Origin: Balneola sp.
GTDB lineage: Bacteria > Bacteroidota > Rhodothermia > Balneolales > Balneolaceae
NCBI GenBank assembly: GCA_017643645.1
Contig: JAEPNB010000001.1
Location: 350,551 to 414,550 of the forward strand
Direction of reading: 5' to 3'
Length of the DNA stretch: 64,000 nt
The first letter of the stretch is position 1; every line of letters begins with the position of its first letter. Below the pieces are notes generated by a model. It was given only the letters and a program-made list of their open reading frames with translations. It did not search any database and was not told the DNA's origin. Positions 24,902 through 33,257 of this stretch are shown piece by piece. A program made the position numbers and the translations under genes.

Positions 24902-26032
24902 TTAGTCTAACGGTTTCTTGTTGTCAACAATTTCCTTAAGATAAGAAATATATTGCTGTGCTACTTTATTCCATGTAAAGTTTTCGAGCACGAACTTTCT
25001 GGAAGAGGTGCTCATTTCATCTAAATCATTCTCTATCAAAGAGTCTATCTGTCCGGAAAAATTCTCAGCGTCTCTGACTGCAATTTTAAATCCATTCTTT
25101 CCATTCTCAATTACATCCTTTATTCCCTCGAGATCAGCTGCTACAGCCGGGGTTCCCGCCAAATTTGCTTCCAATAAAACAATTCCGAAACCCTCCATGT
25201 CTCCCGGAATGGGTATATTCGGCATTATAAAAATATCTGCTCCTGCGTATGCATTTTTTAAAACCTCGTCCGGCTGTTTACCTACCATCAATACTTTTTT
25301 CTGCAGATTGAAGGCTTTTACAATTTCTTTAAGATGTTCATGTTCCGGACCAGCACCAATTACTAAGTAAACAACTTCAGATTCTATCTCCGGAAGTACT
25401 TCTGTAATAAACCATTCATGTCCTTTCCGTTTTACCTGTCGGCCAACAGTAAGCAACAAAGACTTTTCACTTAGATCAACGGAAAACGTTTCCTCAATTT
25501 CTTTTCTTCCCTCAGCTTTATCCGGTACATCTTTAAAATCTGACATGTCAAAACCATTCGGTAAAGCCACTCCCTTTCCCGGAGGCATTCCTCTTTTTAT
25601 GCATTCTTGCCGAGTTGCTTCTGAAACAGATATCACACCATCCAATGCTTCAAATATCTTAGGTACAAAGTTCTGGTAAATTCCTATAGGCATTTTAACG
25701 TCCTGTCCATGATTGATAGTAACCATAGGTACATCGATCTTTTTTCTGCAAAACTTTGCCAAAGAAGCCGTTACCATAGATGAAAACAGAATTATATCAG
25801 GCTTAAACTCTTTTACAATTTTCGGGAGTTTAAAAACAAGTTTAGTCAGAAAAAAAGCAGTTTTTACTTCTATTCCTTTCCAGGGAGCATGTTGGATAAT
25901 CGTCTTTATTTCAACGTCTTCTCTGGTACTTAGTTCTTCAATAAGCTGCATACTTACTCGTTGCATCCCTCCCATGTTATCTAAGGGTGCATTTTCAGGC
26001 GGATGGAGATGTGAAACGTAAAGAATGCGCAC
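24902..26032 (-). CDS. GT4-family glycosyltransferase
   Basis: A 376-residue GT-B fold glycosyltransferase. The N-terminal domain shows HPPENAPLDNMGGMQRVS and the acceptor region TINHGQDVKMPIGIYQ. The C-terminal nucleotide-sugar domain shows LTVGRQVKRKGHEW and PGDMEGFGIVLLEANLAG, with the conserved acidic EGFGIVLLEA motif. It sits 7 nt after a second GT4 gene and upstream of spt, all leftward. A lipid headgroup sugar transfer, for example to ceramide, is a reasonable inference. Donor and acceptor cannot be read from sequence. Confidence 0.85.
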   Translation of the reverse strand: MRILYVSHLHPPENAPLDNMGGMQRVSMQLIEELSTREDVEIKTIIQHAPWKGIEVKTAFFLTKLVFKLPKIVKEFKPDIILFSSMVTASLAKFCRKKIDVPMVTINHGQDVKMPIGIYQNFVPKIFEALDGVISVSEATRQECIKRGMPPGKGVALPNGFDMSDFKDVPDKAEGRKEIEETFSVDLSEKSLLLTVGRQVKRKGHEWFITEVLPEIESEVVYLVIGAGPEHEHLKEIVKAFNLQKKVLMVGKQPDEVLKNAYAGADIFIMPNIPIPGDMEGFGIVLLEANLAGTPAVAADLEGIKDVIENGKNGFKIAVRDAENFSGQIDSLIENDLDEMSTSSRKFVLENFTWNKVAQQYISYLKEIVDNKKPLD

Positions 26033-26039
26033 GGTAGTT

Positions 26040-27206
26040 CTAACCTTGATTTTTCAGCTTCTGAAACTCTATTGCTTCCTGATAATTATTTACCAATCCT
26101 GCATTAATTTTATCCCAGTCATATTCGGTAGCCATTTCCCGGGATTTTATTCCCATCTCTTTCATTCTGTTTTCATTACTGATTATCCATTCTAACTTTT
26201 CTGAAAAATCATTTATGTCTTTTTTCTCTGCCCATTTACCATTTAAGCCGTCTTCTACCAAAGATTTACTTCCAATTGCATCAGCTACTAAACAAGGCAA
26301 ACCACTTGCCATTGCTTCTAAAGTTACATTACCAAAAGTTTCAGTATGTGAAGGAAACAGGAATACATCACTACTTGCGTAAGCTTTAGCAAGTTCTTCA
26401 CCAGTTACAAAACCTGTGAAATGTGCCTCAGGAAGTTTCTCTTCTACTTCTTTCTGAGCTGGTCCGTCTCCTACTACTAATGCACGGACTTTGGAATTAG
26501 ATTCCTGTACCCTCTTTACACTTTCTATGTAAGTATTGAGTTCCTTTTCCCAAACTAACCTTGAAACAAAAGTAACAACGATATCATCATCTTTAAATCC
26601 AACGGATCTTCTCCATTCCATATCCCTCTTGGATGGATTAAACAGATCTAAATTAATTCCTCTTGCCCAGATCTTTTTTTCGCCTTTTAACCCAAATTCA
26701 TTTAATTCAGTAATCATAGATTGACTGGGTACGTATGTATGTATAAACTTTTTATAAAACCATTTCATAAATAGTTTAGTAAATAATGTAACCGGGCCCT
26801 GAAGCAACCGATAATAGCTCGCATAGCTTAAAAAGTGTGTGTGATACGATGTTACCGCTGCAATCTTATTTTTTCTTGCCCATTTCAGTGCACCTGTGCC
26901 CAGTCCATCAGGTGTTGCCACATGAACTATTGTCGGTTTAAACTCTTCTAACTTTTTTCTTGCTGATTTTGGGAAACTATATGCTATTCTATACTCATCT
27001 CTACCCGGAACTAACATTGGTATTGATGGAGTCCCGATCATAGTTCCGTTGTGTTCAAACGCAGGTTCATCCACATCAGGTGCAAAAACAAGTACAGGAA
27101 TATTTTGGGATTCCAAGTATTTTACAAGACGGTTTAATGTTAGTGAAGCGCCATCTCTTATATAATTATAATTGCCCGTAAAAAGAGCAACCCGAAGATC
27201 TTTCAT
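26040..27206 (-). CDS. GT4-family glycosyltransferase, MgtA/SqdX-like
   Basis: A 388-residue GT-B glycosyltransferase. Its start, MKDLRVALFTGNYNYIRDGAS, and the HTHFLSYASYYRLLQGP segment resemble enzymes that glycosylate membrane lipids (MgtA, SqdX groups). The C-terminal domain carries FVSRLVWEKELNTYIE, VVGDGPAQKEVEEKLP and FPSHTETFGNVTLEAMASG. It is the first gene of the leftward lipid operon, 88 bp from a divergent epimerase/dehydratase. Together with the downstream GT4 it could add two sugars to ceramide or diacylglycerol. Substrate is inferred only. Confidence 0.85.
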   Translation of the reverse strand: MKDLRVALFTGNYNYIRDGASLTLNRLVKYLESQNIPVLVFAPDVDEPAFEHNGTMIGTPSIPMLVPGRDEYRIAYSFPKSARKKLEEFKPTIVHVATPDGLGTGALKWARKNKIAAVTSYHTHFLSYASYYRLLQGPVTLFTKLFMKWFYKKFIHTYVPSQSMITELNEFGLKGEKKIWARGINLDLFNPSKRDMEWRRSVGFKDDDIVVTFVSRLVWEKELNTYIESVKRVQESNSKVRALVVGDGPAQKEVEEKLPEAHFTGFVTGEELAKAYASSDVFLFPSHTETFGNVTLEAMASGLPCLVADAIGSKSLVEDGLNGKWAEKKDINDFSEKLEWIISNENRMKEMGIKSREMATEYDWDKINAGLVNNYQEAIEFQKLKNQG

Positions 27207-27294
27207 AAAAGTTTAAAACCAAATAACAGATGCGTATCTTAAGCACATCCAATTAAAAATTTCTGCAAAAACAATCGAGGAATATAAGCAATAA

Positions 27295-28269
27295 ATGAAA
27301 GCCTTTATAACCGGAGCGACAGGTTTTATTGGAAGTCACTTGGCAGATCGTCTCATCGCGGATGAGAAGTTTACTGAAGTACGCTGTTTGGTTCGCTCAA
27401 CAGATAAATGGCTTGAAGGAAAAGATTTCATACGAGTTAAAGGAGACCTGAACGATTTTAATGCTCTTGCTAAAGGAATTAAAGGCGCAGATGTTGTTTT
27501 CCATTTAGCTGCTATTGTAAAAGCATCGAATCAAAAAGAATTTACCAGGGCTAATGTTGATCCTACTGAAGATATCATCAGAATTGCCCAAAAAAATGGT
27601 GTTAAGAATCTGGTAATGCTTTCTTCTCTTGCAGCTGCAGGTCCAAGTCAGGGAACTCCTGTGGATGAAAATAAAATATTAACTCCGGTTAGTATGTACG
27701 GGCGATCTAAAAGAGATATGGAAACAACAATCCATCAGTTAGCAGAAAAAAATGATTCCATAAAGATCATACGTCCTCCTGCTGTTTATGGTCCAAGGGA
27801 AGATCAGATATTTACTTATTTCAGTACATTTCAAAAAGGATTGAGTACAATTGTTGGAGACGGGAACCATCCCCGCCTTTCTATGGTGTATGTAGATGAC
27901 TTGATAAACGGAATATTGCAAGCATCACAAAAAATGGATCACGGAGTTCATACCTATTTTATTACAGCTGCCGAGACTTACAATTGGAATCAAATTCATT
28001 CCGTTACTCAAACAGTGATAGGAAAAAAAGCTTTTAAGCTGAAACTAAAACCTGCTTTGGTAAAAAAAATTGGTAGTGTTATTGAAAATCTTGCATCATT
28101 AATCGGAAAATATCCCGTTGTAAACAAAGAAAAAGCCAATGAGTTGGTTTTAGAATGGACCTGTTCATCGAAAAAAGCAGAAAAAGAATTAGGCTACAAT
28201 CCTCAAGTTTCCTTGGAAGAAGGTATTTCCAGAACCATACATTGGTACAAAAAACATAATTGGCTATAA
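27295..28269 (+). CDS. NAD(P)-dependent epimerase/dehydratase, candidate ceramide reductase
   Basis: Extended short-chain dehydrogenase of 324 residues. The Rossmann motif is GATGFIGSHLADRL at ~7-20. The active site is Ser in MLSSLAAAG plus YGRSK (YxxxK, ~135), and the cofactor/substrate region is RPPAVYGPRED. It is transcribed divergently from the glycosyltransferase-spt operon with an 88-bp shared promoter region. In Caulobacter the ceramide reductase CerR is of this family and acts with Spt and a GNAT ceramide synthase, which makes this the candidate reductase. Family is certain; substrate is inferred. Confidence 0.82.
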   Translation: MKAFITGATGFIGSHLADRLIADEKFTEVRCLVRSTDKWLEGKDFIRVKGDLNDFNALAKGIKGADVVFHLAAIVKASNQKEFTRANVDPTEDIIRIAQKNGVKNLVMLSSLAAAGPSQGTPVDENKILTPVSMYGRSKRDMETTIHQLAEKNDSIKIIRPPAVYGPREDQIFTYFSTFQKGLSTIVGDGNHPRLSMVYVDDLINGILQASQKMDHGVHTYFITAAETYNWNQIHSVTQTVIGKKAFKLKLKPALVKKIGSVIENLASLIGKYPVVNKEKANELVLEWTCSSKKAEKELGYNPQVSLEEGISRTIHWYKKHNWL

Positions 28270-28273
28270 GCTT

Positions 28274-29809
28274 ATGAAGAGATTTAAATTTGTTAAAAGT
28301 TTTCTATTTGTTTTAATAACAACTTTAACCGTTCAAGCCCAGAATCAAACTCTAGTTCAGGATTATTCACAATTGATGAATATTCCCTCTGTGAAAGCTA
28401 TTGAAGCTTCAGAAACACATCTCTATATACTTTCTGATACAGATGGGATGGCTGTATTCAGAATCAAACCGGACGAACTTCAATGGCTTTACACTTCTTC
28501 CGGCATGCAACGTAGAGGATATAACCTTTCTGCGGATGTCCGCTTCGCTTATATGTCTGGAGAAAATAAAAGATTAACAATCTTAGAACCTACATCCATA
28601 TTGGGAGTTTACTCAGCCACCCTTCTTCCGGAAAAACCTTTAGCTGCTGCTCGTTTACAAAACAAACTTTATGTTGCTTTGGGAGAATCAGGTTTGGGTT
28701 CACTTTCTCTGGACACTCCCGAAAGTGTTGATTCCGAAATTACAATAATCCCTGATGTTGGTGATAATGTATCAGTTATTGATCTGGTTTCATCTCCGAT
28801 AACGAATCAATTATTTGTACTTACCGGAAACTCCAAATTAGACGTCTTTAAATCTGAAGACAATCAACTTACTTTCAGTGAAAGCAAAAATATTTCTCAG
28901 CGTTTATCTGATCTTTTTATTGATGGAGACAGACTTTGGGGAGCCACTACTCGTGGAGATGTTTTTGAAATTACCGGAAATGGACTGGGAAGAAAAGTCG
29001 GCTCCATAAATGAAAAAGTAGAAACCATTAAATTCTGGAATGGATTTACATTTATTCGTTCAGTAACGGGAAAATTATGGTATTCCGAAAACCGGGAACC
29101 ACTGATCGCCTGGAAAACAGATACCCGGGCAGGTAATTACATTGCGAAAAGCGGTGGCAAATTGTGGCTTGTTGAGAATAACAAAGTAACTCGTTTGGCA
29201 ATCTCAACTGTTGATCAGAATATTGAATCTGCACCGGTCGGCCCGTTTTCTTTAAAAGAGATTCCAAACCAGATTCTTACTTACCCGAACTCATTATTGC
29301 TTGGGTTAGAAGTCGAAAACGGTCATTCTGCAAACGATGTGGAATTTTCTATTCGCTCCAGAACCACAGATGCTCTAATTAAAAAGCAAGGATTTTACTG
29401 GCAACCCAGACCTGATCAAATTGGAATGAATTGGTTTACAATTGTAGGTACAAATTCCAAAGGTCAAACCGATAGCACCAGTTTTACTGTTGATGTTCGT
29501 TCATTCAATACTCCACCTCGATTTAGTCCTGTTAGAGTTTCAAATATTGCGGTGAATGAGTCATTTTCTCTTCAAATTCAAGCCATCGATCCTGAAGAAC
29601 CCTCAAGCTCTCTGATTCGGTATATAGGTGTTGACCTACCCGAAGGTGCTTCAATAAATGAGACCACAGGAGTTTTTACCTGGACTCCCAATGCAAGGCA
29701 AGTCGGAGATTTCACATTCCGTGTTATTGCCTCTGATCAACTTGGAGCAGCTTCCTCACAGGATGTCACCTTAACTGTTCTGGATATCACCAGAGGAGAC
29801 GGGAATTAA
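28274..29809 (+). CDS. Exported beta-propeller-like protein with cadherin/Ig-like C-terminus
   Basis: A 511-residue protein of unknown function. It has a signal peptide (~1-23, ending TLTVQAQ). Repeats of roughly 40-50 residues rich in beta strands (~30-310) suggest a propeller. Two Ig/cadherin-like modules at ~315-505 include FTWTPNARQVGDFTFRVIAS, typical of putative Ig (He_PIG) domains. No catalytic motif or sorting domain is obvious. It starts 4 nt after the epimerase and ends 2 nt before mutY, so the three genes probably form one transcript. Secreted or surface binding is a guess from domain type. Confidence 0.7.
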   Translation: MKRFKFVKSFLFVLITTLTVQAQNQTLVQDYSQLMNIPSVKAIEASETHLYILSDTDGMAVFRIKPDELQWLYTSSGMQRRGYNLSADVRFAYMSGENKRLTILEPTSILGVYSATLLPEKPLAAARLQNKLYVALGESGLGSLSLDTPESVDSEITIIPDVGDNVSVIDLVSSPITNQLFVLTGNSKLDVFKSEDNQLTFSESKNISQRLSDLFIDGDRLWGATTRGDVFEITGNGLGRKVGSINEKVETIKFWNGFTFIRSVTGKLWYSENREPLIAWKTDTRAGNYIAKSGGKLWLVENNKVTRLAISTVDQNIESAPVGPFSLKEIPNQILTYPNSLLLGLEVENGHSANDVEFSIRSRTTDALIKKQGFYWQPRPDQIGMNWFTIVGTNSKGQTDSTSFTVDVRSFNTPPRFSPVRVSNIAVNESFSLQIQAIDPEEPSSSLIRYIGVDLPEGASINETTGVFTWTPNARQVGDFTFRVIASDQLGAASSQDVTLTVLDITRGDGN

Positions 29810-29811
29810 GT

Positions 29812-30906
29812 TTGGCTGAACTTTCAAATTCAGAATTTACTGAGAATCTTTTAGCCTGGTACAAAGAACATAAACGGGAAATGCCCTGGCGGGGAGAGAA
29901 AGATCCCTATAAGATCTGGATCTCTGAGATCATGCTTCAGCAAACCAGAGTTGATCAGGCCTGGCCTTATTTTGAAAACTTCATGAAGGTCTTTCCAACA
30001 GTTTTTGATCTTGCTAAAGCAGATCAGCAACAAGTCCTGAAGGCTTGGGAAGGTTTGGGATATTACAGCCGAGCCCGGAATCTGCATGCGGCTTCAAAAA
30101 TGATCGTAGAGGATTATAATGGAAAACTTCCCGAGACTTATGATGAAATCATCAAGCTGAAAGGAATCGGACCTTACACGGCCGCAGCTATCACAAGTAT
30201 AGCTTTTGATTTACCTAATGCTGTGGTTGATGGAAATGTAATTCGGGTTATCACCAGATACTTTGGAATAGAAGACGATGTTCGGAAAACCGGAACAGTA
30301 AAAGAGGTTCAATCTCTCGTAAACAAGCTCATTAGTCAGGAACGGCCTGCCGAATTCAATCAGGGGATGATGGAGCTGGGAGCTACTATCTGTTCTCCGC
30401 ATAATCCTGATTGCTTGAACTGTCCCATTCAAACAGGATGTATCGCTACCAAAATTGCTAAGACCGATATCATTCCCTACAAATCTAACGCAAAGAAAAA
30501 GCCTCATAAAGTGATCGGTGTTGGAATTATTGAAGCTGAAGATGGCAAACTTTTAATTGCACTTAGACCTGAAGATGCAATGCTTGGCGGATTATGGGAA
30601 TTCCCCGGCGGTAAACAGGAAAAAGGAGAAACCATACAACAAACCGTAGAACGCGAGCTTCTTGAAGAGCTGGGAGTTGAAGTTCATGCTTATAAAGAAT
30701 TCATGACTTTGAAGCATACCTATTCTCACTTTTCAATAACTATGCATGCCTGGTTTTGCAAACTGATTTCAGGAACACTAGAGCCAAAAAGCAGCCAGGA
30801 AATACGCTGGGTTGAAAGATCTGAACTTGAAGAATATCCGTTTCCAAAAGCGAATAAAGTATTGACGGAGAAGTTGATTGGTGATGAAGTGAGAAGTGAG
30901 AAGTGA
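29812..30906 (+). CDS. mutY: A/G-specific adenine DNA glycosylase
   Basis: Removes adenine mispaired with 8-oxoguanine in base-excision repair. The 364-residue protein starts at TTG and shows SEIMLQQTRVDQ (catalytic Glu, ~43), the helix-hairpin-helix LKGIGPYTAAAI (~115-126) and VVDGNVIRV (catalytic Asp, ~138). The [4Fe-4S] loop is C-x6-C-x2-C-x5-C in CSPHNPDCLNCPIQTGC. A NUDIX-like C-terminal domain (~230-350, EFPGGKQEKGETIQQTVERE) recognises 8-oxoG. It starts 2 nt after the upstream exported-protein gene. Confidence 0.95.
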   Translation: MAELSNSEFTENLLAWYKEHKREMPWRGEKDPYKIWISEIMLQQTRVDQAWPYFENFMKVFPTVFDLAKADQQQVLKAWEGLGYYSRARNLHAASKMIVEDYNGKLPETYDEIIKLKGIGPYTAAAITSIAFDLPNAVVDGNVIRVITRYFGIEDDVRKTGTVKEVQSLVNKLISQERPAEFNQGMMELGATICSPHNPDCLNCPIQTGCIATKIAKTDIIPYKSNAKKKPHKVIGVGIIEAEDGKLLIALRPEDAMLGGLWEFPGGKQEKGETIQQTVERELLEELGVEVHAYKEFMTLKHTYSHFSITMHAWFCKLISGTLEPKSSQEIRWVERSELEEYPFPKANKVLTEKLIGDEVRSEK

Positions 30907-30941
30907 ATTGTCTACCTTTTTTTTGGGGGCTTATTTGAAAT

Positions 30942-31050
30942 TTGTCATTTCGAGATGAGCGTCGACAGAGTCAAAGCGACCGAAAAATCTAACGTGTTTC
31001 TAAATTAGTACATCAATATTTAGATTTCTCACATCCGTTCGAAATGACAA
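30942..31050. repeat. Inverted-repeat intergenic element with TTGTCATTTCGA ends
   Basis: Perfect 12-bp terminal inverted repeats, TTGTCATTTCGA at 30942-30953 and TCGAAATGACAA at 31039-31050, bound a 109-bp segment without coding potential. Inside, GAAAAATCTAA is partly mirrored by TTAGATTTCTC. The same type is found at 58431-58517. Palindromic elements with GTCATTTCGA ends are common in Bacteroidota genomes. The short size and absence of a transposase suggest a MITE-like or hairpin element. Confidence 0.75.
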
Positions 31051-31068
31051 GTGTAAATATTCGGCATT

Positions 31069-31184
31069 GGATAAATGGAGGAATAGCATTCAATCATCCA
31101 TAGAGTTTAAACCCTAAAACCTGTCCGCTTGCGGGCATTTGGTTTTAGGTAAAATTCGGGAGATTGAATGCCCGGAAGTTATCC
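31069..31184. repeat. Nested palindrome, possible long hairpin
   Basis: Three sets of mirrored arms nest around one centre: GGATAA (31069) with TTATCC (31179), GCATTCAATC (31086-31095) with GATTGAATGC (31162-31171), and CCTAAAACC (31113-31121) with GGTTTTAGG (31141-31149). It fills the rest of the gene-free stretch 30907-31333 after the preceding element. No open frame or promoter is evident there. Confidence 0.65.
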
Positions 31185-31333
31185 AGTCGGTGTAGTTGGA
31201 AGCTTTTTCTAAAATTGTCAGGATTAGAAACAAGACAATTTTTGTAAGTGAATTATCTAACTTCGACAGAAATGACAAGTCATAAGAAGTTCTTAGATTT
31301 GAAACTGATGTTTAACCTGTTAAATCTCTTTTA

Positions 31334-32131
31334 ATGCCTAATCCTCTATCAAAAAAGAAACTTTTAGAACTAAAACCCAAGCTGGATGCCTTGGTAAATC
31401 TAATCGAACAACCCGATTTCATTGATAACGACCCCATCCAGTTTATGTATGCTTTTGAGGATAAGAACGACAAAGAACTAGCGGGATTTTTTGCAGCCAT
31501 CATGGCTTGGGGTCGACGTGACATTGTGATCAATAAAGTGGATGATCTGCTTAAACGAATGGATTATAAACCTTCTGATTTCATTTTAAACTTCAATGAA
31601 TCAGACGCAGAAAAACTGGACGGTTTTAAACACCGAACGTTTAAACCTATCGACATTTACTGGCTCATCAAAACACTGCAAAGTATTTTAAAAGAGTATC
31701 AGACTTTTGAAGGATTTTGGGAGATGTGTTATAAACTATCCAAAGATCAGGACAGAGAATTGATAGCTGTTTTTCACGAACAGTTCTTCGTTATCCATCC
31801 TGAGACTCCCCAAAGAACCAGAAAACATATTTCGAATTCTGAGAAGAACAGTTCCTGCAAGCGATTATATATGTATTTACGATGGTGTATCCGAAGCGGC
31901 TCTGTTGATCTGAATACTATGAACTTTATGCCAACCTCTGAGTTAATGATGCCCCTCGATGTTCATGTAGCCAGACAAGCACGAGCTTTAGGAATCCTAA
32001 AACGAAAGCAGAATGATTGGAAAGCAGTTCAGGAGCTAACTCAAAAACTTCGTGTACTGGACCCTAAAGATCCTGCTAAATATGACTTTGCTTTATTTGG
32101 ATTAGGTGTAAGCGGTTTGGAAATTTCTTAG
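31334..32131 (+). CDS. TIGR02757 (DUF2400) family protein
   Basis: A 265-residue cytoplasmic protein of a conserved family without an established activity. Family features are DPIQFMYAFEDKNDKELAGF near ~35-55, AAIMAWGRRDIVINKVDDLL at ~56-75, KRLYMYLRWCIRSG at ~175-190, and MPLDVHVARQARALG at ~208-222. The fold is thought to be all-helical and HhH-glycosylase-like, so DNA interaction is possible. Its stop overlaps the convergent membrane-protein gene by 4 nt. Family recognition is confident and function is unknown. Confidence 0.85.
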   Translation: MPNPLSKKKLLELKPKLDALVNLIEQPDFIDNDPIQFMYAFEDKNDKELAGFFAAIMAWGRRDIVINKVDDLLKRMDYKPSDFILNFNESDAEKLDGFKHRTFKPIDIYWLIKTLQSILKEYQTFEGFWEMCYKLSKDQDRELIAVFHEQFFVIHPETPQRTRKHISNSEKNSSCKRLYMYLRWCIRSGSVDLNTMNFMPTSELMMPLDVHVARQARALGILKRKQNDWKAVQELTQKLRVLDPKDPAKYDFALFGLGVSGLEIS

Positions 32132-32895
32132 AAAACAACCATCAAATAAGCTCCTATATAGGTCACTATTGCCTGAAAAATAGCAAAAACCAAGTAGCCC
32201 AAAAACAACGCTAAAAAGGCTTGAAGATATTCGGAAAAGCCTTTCAAACCTAAATACTTTATACTTGTCCACATCAAAAAAATAAAAGTGACTGGAAGAC
32301 CAAAAAGAAAACTTAACCAGGAATCAGCATTTTCCAGGGTCAACACAAATGGAATCATTAACAGCCCAAAGATCGATAACGTTGTTAATGAGTAAACCAT
32401 AAGTACATAATGCTCTATAAAACGACCTTTCTTTTTCTTAAAAAACAACTTCAAGAAAAAAGCCATTGGTGGTGCTAATAAAACCAGATACAAAACCTGA
32501 TTAAATTTCTGAAGTAAGGAAACACTAATTTCTGTAACAGCTTCGAAATATGCTTTCCAATCAAATGATGGAATTGCTTCTGAAAGCTGTTCAATGGTAT
32601 CTTCTAATCCTCCACCTGCACCCATTTCCATCGCATTCTTCATCATTTCCTCGTAGTCAACGAATCTTACAGAAATAAATGTGGTCACTGCAAGTATAAA
32701 AATACAATAACGAAGCGGAGTTACATATTTACCCCGATCTGTGAAATAAGCATCTATCACCACTCCCGGAGTTTTAATCATTCCCCAAATGGTTCCCGGC
32801 AATCCCCGATCCAGATTGAATACATCACCCATAAGCTCTTCCAGAAAGCCTTTATGCTGTGTTTGCTGTGGTGGCTTTGACTGTTCTTCGTCCAT
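32128..32895 (-). CDS. DUF3667-like integral membrane protein
   Basis: A 255-residue membrane protein. A cytoplasmic N-terminus (~1-50, FNLDRGLPGTIWGMIKTPG and a following TDRGKYVTPLRYCIF) matches the pattern of DUF3667 proteins. Five or so hydrophobic segments follow, at ~65-85, ~130-150, ~165-185, ~190-215 and ~225-250. It has no enzymatic motif. It is convergent with the TIGR02757 gene, with a 4-nt overlap at the stops, and divergent from rpsU. Role unknown. Confidence 0.7.
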   Translation of the reverse strand: MDEEQSKPPQQTQHKGFLEELMGDVFNLDRGLPGTIWGMIKTPGVVIDAYFTDRGKYVTPLRYCIFILAVTTFISVRFVDYEEMMKNAMEMGAGGGLEDTIEQLSEAIPSFDWKAYFEAVTEISVSLLQKFNQVLYLVLLAPPMAFFLKLFFKKKKGRFIEHYVLMVYSLTTLSIFGLLMIPFVLTLENADSWLSFLFGLPVTFIFLMWTSIKYLGLKGFSEYLQAFLALFLGYLVFAIFQAIVTYIGAYLMVVF

Positions 32896-32951
32896 TAAAT
32901 CGGTAGTTAGTTAAGGAAAATTTAGAATTCTCGATTTTGCCACATTTTTTG

Positions 32952-32959
32952 TATATTTG
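32952..32959 (+). promoter_or_regulatory. Bacteroidota-type -7 motif TATATTTG upstream of rpsU
   Basis: TATATTTG matches TAnnTTTG and lies 48 nt before the rpsU ATG in an AT-rich region. A TTG occurs 12 bp upstream of it, closer than the usual 17-23 bp, so the -33 element is uncertain. Confidence 0.55.
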
Positions 32960-33007
32960 CAACCCCAATTATGGGATAAAAAAACAAACGAAAGGAAGTG
33001 AGACTCA

Positions 33008-33202
33008 ATGCTAGGTGTTGAAGTTAAAGACAACGAAAGTGTTGAACGCGCGATTAACAGGTTTAAGAAGCTTATTACTCGTTCTCGTATTCTTAATGAA
33101 TATAAGGACAGACAACAGTTTACTAAGCCTTCTATGGAGCGTCGCGAAGCTATGAAAAAAGCTGTGCGCGAGCAACGTCGCCGTCAACGAGAGAATTATT
33201 AG
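33008..33202 (+). CDS. rpsU: 30S ribosomal protein S21
   Basis: Small basic 64-residue subunit protein involved in translation initiation. It begins MLGVEVKDNESVERAINRFK and ends with the strongly basic KAVREQRRRQRENY typical of bS21. The ATG follows AAGGAAGTGAG, a recognisable ribosome-binding site. A TAnnTTTG promoter motif lies upstream and an intrinsic terminator follows 23 nt after the stop, so it is probably monocistronic. Confidence 0.96.
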   Translation: MLGVEVKDNESVERAINRFKKLITRSRILNEYKDRQQFTKPSMERREAMKKAVREQRRRQRENY

Positions 33203-33225
33203 ATTCCCGTTGTCATCACAAATTT

Positions 33226-33257
33226 AAGCCCTTGGATTTTATCTAAGGGCTTTTTTT
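33226..33257. terminator. Terminator between convergent rpsU and radA
   Basis: AAGCCCTT (33226-33233) and AAGGGCTT (33245-33252) form an 8-bp stem followed by a T run to 33257 on the plus strand. It clearly serves rpsU. The radA stop codon lies inside its loop region (33239-33241), so the two genes end almost on top of each other. Confidence 0.85.
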
